A DNA stretch of 64,000 nucleotides, taken from NCBI GenBank assembly GCA_007844125.1, contig CM017561.1:63841256-63905255 (forward strand), written 5' to 3'. Under the pieces are notes generated by a model. The model worked only from the letters and a program-made list of their open reading frames with translations, ran no database searches and was not told the DNA's origin. Within the stretch, counting starts at the first letter, position 1. The number at the start of each line of letters is the position of its first letter. This DNA comes from Sinonovacula constricta. Lineage: Eukaryota > Mollusca > Bivalvia > Cardiida > Solecurtidae. Positions 56,942 to 64,000 of the stretch are shown one piece after another. A program made the position numbers and the translations under genes.

Positions 56942-58232
56942 ATCTTTAGGAAAACATGAGAAAATTATAAAATAAAGTGGTACAATTATTTACAATATAA
57001 GTGTTGCCAATGAAGCCATGGCCCGTTTAATTGTAGTCAAATATACTACGCCGGTTTGCCTGGCAGAATGGGTTCTAACTATTCTCAGGGGTGTGTCTTA
57101 AAGGCTGACGCGCGACGCTGACAATATATAAACAGTAGGAAAACGCGGGGCTATGATTTCTGGATGTGACAAAATGGTTTATTCGGACAAAAATCGCTTT
57201 AATACACATTGTTATTTGAACTGTTTGTCTGTTGTATGTATTATTTGGCAAAAATGAGTAATATTTGTGAAATTGTTGAAAATTATGGCACAGTTCTGCG
57301 TAAGTGTTGCCTAGGAAATGGCAATTGAAATCACATATATATAGCCCTACTGACCAAACATAAAATACACACATTTACGGTTTACCGTACCTTCTTTAAA
57401 CTACAATAGAAAACATTTTTAGAAAAAATTATCTCATTTAAATGGGCATGTTTTAAATAGTTAAATTTTGTTATTTATTGATGATTATTTTTGTCACCTT
57501 ACAATTAGTTTTAATTTTGTCACATCTCTTATATTACTTATTATTATTCATATATTTTAAACTAATTACGACATGGTAACGAAATAATCATTTACATTTA
57601 ACTTCTAATAAGTACGATAGAAAAAACATTTTTTTTTTCAACAATTTATAATCAGTTTATTAACTTAAGGGCCATCTTTTAAGGTTAAAATTTGGCATGT
57701 TTACGAAATTGCTAACAAGAACGGTATACACATCTATACACATCTTATTGTACAAGGTCACAAAATAACAACTTTAACAGCGTCCTTTTAGATAAGAAGT
57801 AAGAGAGACTGTTGGCTGTAATGTGCCTTAGTAGACAGCATTGTTTTTGTCGCGTTATTGGGTGCTGTCAACGAAGATCGAAAATACGTCACGGAAACAG
57901 CCGATGTATGACGACCAGACCAATCATCCAATCATTCATGGATTAAATGTACTCGGCGGCGATCGGATTAATCTTTTTTAAGTAGGGACTGGGTGGTTTT
58001 ACCAAATAACATCGTCCGTAACCAGAAACAAAGTTTGTCACGCATTTCCACGACAAATCTTAATCGTTAGAAACGCATGGCAACAAGTCCAAGCATATCG
58101 AAGGTTCTCTCTTATAAATACTGGGAAAAATAAGATGGAAAAGCACAAACTAAATCTCGCATCCAAGGACAGTAGACGAACAAAAGTTGTGATTTTTGTG
58201 CTAAAAGTTATTATTAACAACATTTGGACAAG
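56942..58232. promoter_or_regulatory. divergent region between NICN1 and the caveolin gene
   Basis: About 1.3 kb separate two divergent start codons, so both promoters and 5' UTRs lie here. The part at 57840-57990 has more CpG (GTCGCGTTATTGG, TACTCGGCGGCGATCGGA) than the rest and may be the caveolin promoter. No TATA box is obvious. Confidence 0.4.
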
Positions 58233-59384
58233 ATGGGCGGAGAAGTTGATATGATCAACCGAGATCCCAATGACCTGAACAGTCACATTAAAGTAAGTGA
58301 TTTTTAAACGTTCAACATAAGATATTGTTTAAAGCTTAACAATTGATGTTTTCTTTCACAATTTAAATTTAACAAATAATGTCATAGAAGCGAAACAAAC
58401 GGCCGTGAAGTTACATTTTGATATTCGTAAATGGTTATTTATACATTTGGATATGTTTTATTCGTATATTGGCGCGTTGCGTACACTTCTTGAACAATGT
58501 TTACTGATAAAAAAGAAAGAAAAAGAAACGCACCAATCTCCTCCTTGTTATTTCTTTCAATGATGTAAATACAGATTTTAAAAAAACATTTGATTCTGAG
58601 GTCAAAAGAATGGAGTTTTCATCTCCATCCTCATGTTTAATGACTATTTTTATACGAAAAGAAGCATCACCCATTTCAATAAGCTTTTGACTAAGTTGAT
58701 TTTGTTTACATTGTTAACAATCACAGAAAGTACACAGAGGCATATGATGCGTTTCTTTGTTATAATTACCGGTAGTATATATTTGTGAAATTTAAATATT
58801 GCACTTAAACATCCAACCATGCATAGTTGCTGGAACGTGTTCAAGCTCTCTTACTTTATGCTGTAGCTATAATTAGTAATTATGAATTATTAATAAGTTG
58901 TATTATCCATTTTACGTGGATTATAAATATCCCTTTTACTGTTTTGAGGTTGATAAGTATGTAATATAGAACCTATTATTTAAGCCATGAATGTCTTTTA
59001 TTGCAATCATGTCAACTTAATTATCTTTCAAGTAACACTAATCATCTTTCCACCTTCCAGTGTACCTTCGAAGACGTCCTTGGTGAACCGGAAGGTGCTC
59101 GCTCGATCGACTGTGTGTGGAAACTTGCCTACACCTGCTTCAACCTGTGGCTGAACCTCTGCTACAAGATCTCAACACTGCTTTGTGGCATCTGTATCGC
59201 TGCTGAGTGGGGCTGTCAGTTCGCGTCCATCGCCTTTTCTCACGTCTGGTTCATCACGCCTTGCTTCAAGGTCCTGGAACTAAACTGTGGCATCTTTAAA
59301 AGGCTCTGTGGAGAGTGTACATCATGCTGTGTTCAACCATTGTGTGAAGCGATCGGAGGAATCTTTATCCACTTTAAGAAATAG
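58233..59384 (+). CDS. caveolin family protein, compact
   Basis: Two exons, 58233-58292 and 59061-59384, joined in phase 0 by GT/AG, giving 127 aa (vertebrate caveolins 150-180). The signature FEDVLGEPEG sits at 23-32, followed by the scaffolding segment (37-56, DCVWKLAYTCFNLWLNLCYK), a hydrophobic intramembrane stretch (about 57-90) with Pro87 at the place of human CAV1 Pro132, and a C-terminal domain ending FIHFKK. Fourteen cysteines are present, with a CGECTSCC cluster at 103-110 that is a likely palmitoylation site by analogy. Caveolins oligomerise in the inner leaflet and bend plasma membrane. Oddities are a very short N terminus and Glu69 inside the hydrophobic stretch. It is a caveolin by domain; which vertebrate paralogue it matches best cannot be told. 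Confidence 0.9.
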
Positions 59385-59762
59385 GATGGTTGGCTCTTAA
59401 TGTGTAACCAGTCAGGGGGTTAAGACCAAATTGAGTGATTGACTTTGTTGTTGTTGTTTTTAAGAAATACCGAAGGTGAAGTAGGATTGTTGATACAAAT
59501 CAAGTTCAGAATATGGCGTCGAATTTCCAATGTGGTATTTTTTATTATCGATTGTTTGTTGTTATATAATTGCACAATACAAGTTCTTGTTACAGAAAAC
59601 AAATATATTTATTTTAATAAGCATGTTATATGAACTTAATGCAAATTATGTTTGTTGTGTTTAAGTACAGTGCCACTGTGATACCTTACTTGTTTTGTTA
59701 TATTTGCGAATGTTAACTGCCAATTGGCTCACAGTATACATGCATAAATCTCGGATAAAACT

Positions 59763-59768
59763 AATAAA
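59763..59768 (+). terminator. poly(A) signal of the caveolin gene
   Basis: AATAAA about 380 bp past the stop codon, in an AT-rich 3' UTR. Confidence 0.5.
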
Positions 59769-59769
59769 A

Positions 59770-60870
59770 CAATTTAAAATTGATCTGCGCCTTAGTTGCA
59801 TTTAACATTTCCTCCACTTTCCTCACACTGTTCGTTCACGAAACACCTGAAATATATTTGCAAGCGGTGACTTTATTGTAAAGGTCTATATTACGACAGA
59901 CGCAGACTTGCACACTACCTCCAATCGAAGCGTTTCTGTAAATAAATAAACGAGAAGAACGACAAATCACACTGAAATAAAGGTCGTGAGTTCAAACTAC
60001 AAAAGGGCCAAGAAAATTTCTTTTCTATTGTCTCTTTGACTACAATTTCTGTAGTTCGCACATCCCATGACAAATGAACGATGTGGTTTATTTCTTATTC
60101 AAAAATATATCAACTGCATAAATCATACTTAATTTGAAAATAAATTTGGTTCCTGGGATATTTTAAGTCTAACAAGAGCAAATCTACTGATCAAAATTTT
60201 GTATTAACTATTGGCAAGATCATTGATATTAATTTATAGAAACTGTGATTAACTTTTTAAACATGTATCTTCATATAAAAGGTATTAACTTTTAACCAGG
60301 ATCCCTTAGCAGAAACAATGGCAGAGCCTTAAAATAAGTTGGGTAGGATAACAATGTATAAGATATTTCAAATACTTAAAGTAAAAAAATATCATTAAAC
60401 ATATTTGATCTGTTTGCTTCATGTTAATATTTGGTTCTACATAAAACTTGATGGCAAATAGAGAAACAATGGTTCGAAGATAATGTTACACATAATAACT
60501 AATTTAAAAATAAAAATAGAGACCATAAAATGTTCAAGTTTTTCGCAAGTAAGTATGTCCAATTGTGGTGGTTATTTTTTAAAATGTATACGTAATAATT
60601 TATTGATTACTTTCAAAATTTACCTTAAGCTTTTTATAGCTTATAGTGATTGCCTTTGTGTTTATTCAACTACATGTATACAATGAAATTTATTGTTTTT
60701 CTGCATAAAAAGACTATACTTATTAAGGAGAAGTTTATACAAAAACTAAACTGCTGTGTTGGTTCTAGTTTCATTGGAAACGTTGCGAGATCAGCATTCG
60801 CAAATTCGCATTAAAAGTTCGTCGAGCTTCTTTTCCACAGATTCGCATTATTTTGCCAAAAAACAAGCAA
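59770..60870. other. noncoding stretch
   Basis: No gene was recognised. GTGAGTTCAAACTAC near 59988 looks like an isolated box B, without a matching box A. Confidence 0.4.
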
Positions 60871-60879
60871 TGTGTACAA

Positions 60880-63760
60880 GGCAGTGTGTACCTCTTCGTC
60901 TTTACTTGGTCTAGGCAGCGTGTGCCTCTTCGTCTTTAGTTTCTCTAGGCAGTGTGTACATCTTCATCTTTACTTACTCTAGACAGTGTGTACCACTTCG
61001 TCTTGACTTACTCTAGACAGTGTGTACCTCTTCGTCTTTATTTAGTCTAGTCAGTGTGAACCTCTCCGTCTTTCCATACGCTAGGCAGCGTGTACCTCTT
61101 CGTCTTTACTTACTCTAGGCAGCGTGTACCTCTTCGTCTTTATTTAGTCTAGTCAGTGTGAACCTCTTCGTCTTTACTTACGCTAGGTAGTATGTACCGC
61201 TTCGTCTTTATTTACTATAGGCAGCGTGTACCTCTTCGTCTTTACTTACTCTAGGCAGCGTGTACCTCTTCGTCGTTACTTGCTCTAGGCAGCGTGTACC
61301 TCTACGTCTTTACTTACTCTAGACAGCGTGTGCCTCTTCGTCGTTACTTGCTATAGGCAGCGTGTACCTCTTCGTCGTGACTTACTCTAGCCAATGTGTA
61401 CTTCTTCATCTTTAATTACTTTAGGCAGCGTGTACCTCTTTGTCTTTACTTACTCTAGTCAGTGTGTACCTCTCCGTCCTAACTTACTGTAGGCAGCATG
61501 TACCTCTTCGTCCTGACTTACTGTAGGCAGCATGTACTTCTTCGTCTTTACTTACTCTAGGCGGTGTGTACCTCTTCGTTTTTACTTACTCTAGACAGAG
61601 TGCACCATTTCATCTTTACAGACTCTAGACAGCGTGTATCTCTTCGACTTTACTTACTCAAGGCAGCGTGTACCTCTTCGTCGCAACTTACTCTAGGCAG
61701 TGTGTACCTCTTCGTCTTTACTTACACTAGGCAGTGTGTACCTCTTAGTGTTTACTTATTCTCGGCAGTGTGAACCTCTTCGTCTTCAATAATCTAGGTA
61801 GCGTGTATCTCTTCGTCTTTACTTACTCTAGACAGTGTGTACCTCTTCGTCTTTACTTACTTTAGCCAGCGTGTACTTCTTCGTTTTTACTTACTCTAGG
61901 CAGCCTGTACCTCTTCGTCTTTACTTACTCTAGGCAGTCTGTACCTTACCTCCTCGTCTTTACTTACTCAGGTCAGTGTGTACCTCTTCGTCTTTACTGA
62001 CTTAGGCAGTGTGTTACTCTTCGTCTTTACTTACTCTAGGCTGTGTGTTACTCTTCGTCTACACTTACTCTAGACAGTGTGTAGCTCTTGGTCTTTACTT
62101 ACTTTAGGCAGCGTTTCTCTTCGTCTTTACTTACTTTAGGCTGCTTGTTACTCTTCGTCTTTACTTACTTTAGGCAGTGTGTTACTCTTCGTCTTTATTT
62201 ACTCTAGACAGTGTGTAGCTCTTCGTCTTTACTTACTTTAGGCAGTGTGTAGCTCTTCGTCTTTACTTACTTTAGGCAGTGTGTAGCTCTTCGTCTTTAC
62301 TTACTCTAGACAGTGTGTACCTCTTCGTCTTTACTTACTCTAGACAGTGTGTACCTCTTCGTCTTTACTTACTTTAGGCAGTGTGTAGCTCTTCGTCTTT
62401 ACTTACTCTAGACAGTGTGTAGCTCTTCGTCTTTACTTACTCTAGACAGTGTGTACCTCTTCGTCTTTACTTACTTTAGGCAGTGTGTAGCTCTTCGTCT
62501 TTACTTACTTTAGGCAGTGTGTAGCTCTTCGTCTTTACTTACTCTAGACAGTGTGTAGCTCTTCGTCTTTACTTACTTTAGGCTGCTTGTTACTCTTCGT
62601 CTTTACTTACTCTAGGCAGTGTGTTACTCTTCGTCTTTACTTACTCTAGGCAGTGTGTACCTCTTCGTCTTTATTTAGTCTAGTCAGTGTGAACCTCTTC
62701 GTCTTTACTTACGCTAGGCAGTATGTACCGCTTCGTCTTTATTTACTATAGGCAGCGTGTACCTCTTCGTCTTTACTTACTCTAGGCAGCGTGTACGTCT
62801 TCGTCGTTACTTACTCTAGGCAGCGTGTACCTCTACGTCTTTACTTACTCTAGACAGCGTGTGCCTCTTCGTCGTTACTTGCTATAGGCAGCGTGTACCT
62901 ATTCGTCGTGACTTACTCTAGCCAGTGTGTACCTCTTCATCTTTAATTACTTTAGGCAGCGTGTACCTCTTTGTCTTTACTTACTCTAGTCAGTGTGTAC
63001 CTCTTCGTCCTAACTTACTGTAGGCAGCATGTACTTCTTCATCCTTACTTACTCTAGGCGGTGTGTACCTCTTCGCCTTTACTTACTCTAGACAGAGTGC
63101 ACCATTTCATCTTTACAGACTCTAGGCAGCGTGTATCTCTTCGACTTTACTTACTCAAGGCAGCGTGTACCTCTTCGTCGCAACTTACTCTAGGCAGTGC
63201 GTACCTCTTCGTCTTTACTTACTCTAGGCAGTGTGTACCTCTTCGTCTTTACTTACTTTAGCCAGCGTGTATCTCTTCGTCTTTACTTACTCTAGACAGT
63301 GTGTACCTCTTCGTCTTTACTTACTCTAGACAGTCTGTACCTTACCTCTTCGTCTTTACTTACTCAGGTCAGTGTGTACCTCTTCGTCTTTACTTACTCA
63401 GGTCAGTGTGTACCTCTTCGTCTTTACTGACTTAGGCAGTGTGTTACTCTTCGTCTTTACTTACTCTAGACAGTCTGTACCTTACCTCTTCGTCTTTACT
63501 TACTCAGGTCAGTGTGTACCTCTTCGTCTTTACTTACTCAGGTCAGTGTGTACCTCTTCGTCTTTACTTGCCTTAGGCAGTGTGTTACTCTTCGTCTTTA
63601 CTTACTCTAGGCAGTATGTACCTCTTCGTCTTTACTTTCTTTAGGCAGTATGTACCTCTTTGTCTTTACTTACTCTAGTCAGCGTGTACCTCTTCGTCCT
63701 TACTTACTATAGGCAGTGTGTACCTCTTTGCCTTTACTTACTGTAGGCAGCATTCCGACC
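60880..63760. repeat. 34-bp minisatellite, about 85 copies
   Basis: The unit is GGCAGTGTGTACCTCTTCGT followed by CTTTACTTACTCTA. Units vary (GTGTTACTC, GTGTAGCTC and GTCGTTACTT subtypes) and cluster by subtype. The block 61140-61700 recurs at 62640-63190 with an offset of 1,497 bp (44 units), marked by the rare phrase GAGTGCACCATTTCATC in both. Short open frames of 66-90 codons are by-products. Confidence 0.95.
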
Positions 63761-63767
63761 CACTCTA

Positions 63768-64000
<233 letters not shown>

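Noticed and set aside
61564..63644. Frames of 66-90 codons in the 34-bp array
   Set aside because: Chance openings in a tandem repeat, with no start context and no resemblance to any family.

Overview
The window is AT-rich, intron-dense animal DNA. It holds five protein-coding genes whose exons I could assemble by following GT/AG splice sites and reading frame, each ending in a complete start-to-stop reading frame. Protein similarity, short exons split by repeat-filled introns, tRNA-derived SINEs and many minisatellites fit an invertebrate, most likely a mollusc and plausibly a bivalve. The species is inference only.

Layout: (1) At 2698-6936 on the minus strand lies a five-exon DJ-1/PfpI-family protein of 225 aa, perhaps with a noncoding first exon near 10410. 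(2) At 15590-29631 on the minus strand lies a 12-exon CDC123 gene (356 aa), the eIF2 assembly factor. (3) At 30532-38410 on the plus strand lies a ten-exon METAP2 gene (465 aa) with all six catalytic or metal-binding residues. It starts only about 0.9 kb from the CDC123 start and runs divergently. (4) At 41108-56941 on the minus strand lies a nine-exon nicolin-1 gene (NICN1, 256 aa), convergent with METAP2. (5) At 58233-59384 on the plus strand lies a two-exon compact caveolin (127 aa). A TATA box with a possible orphan first exon lies at 979-1176.

Mobile and repetitive DNA fills the rest. There is a Tigger/pogo-type DNA transposon with an internal deletion (48132-49466), a 1.1 kb non-autonomous element with 20-bp perfect inverted ends beginning TTAA (8078-9212), a small MITE family with three copies, several tRNA-headed SINE families, an 84-bp near-perfect palindrome, and tandem arrays with periods of 31, 33, 34, 45, 16 and 48 bp. 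The window ends in GA/CAGA microsatellites.

The most unusual structure is the 45-bp array in CDC123 intron 4 (22280-25818). Each unit is the last ~21 nt of the intron plus the first ~24 nt of exon 5, so the 3' splice site is present about 79 times in tandem. The part read as exon carries an in-frame TGA, so use of any upstream copy should give a truncated reading frame. A second array in the same gene (period 48 bp) also begins exactly at a splice acceptor, that of exon 8.

Functionally, CDC123 and METAP2 (also known as p67, an eIF2-associated protein) both act on or around eIF2, and they share one short divergent intergenic region. Nicolin-1 belongs to the tubulin polyglutamylase complex, and caveolin is a membrane-shaping scaffold.
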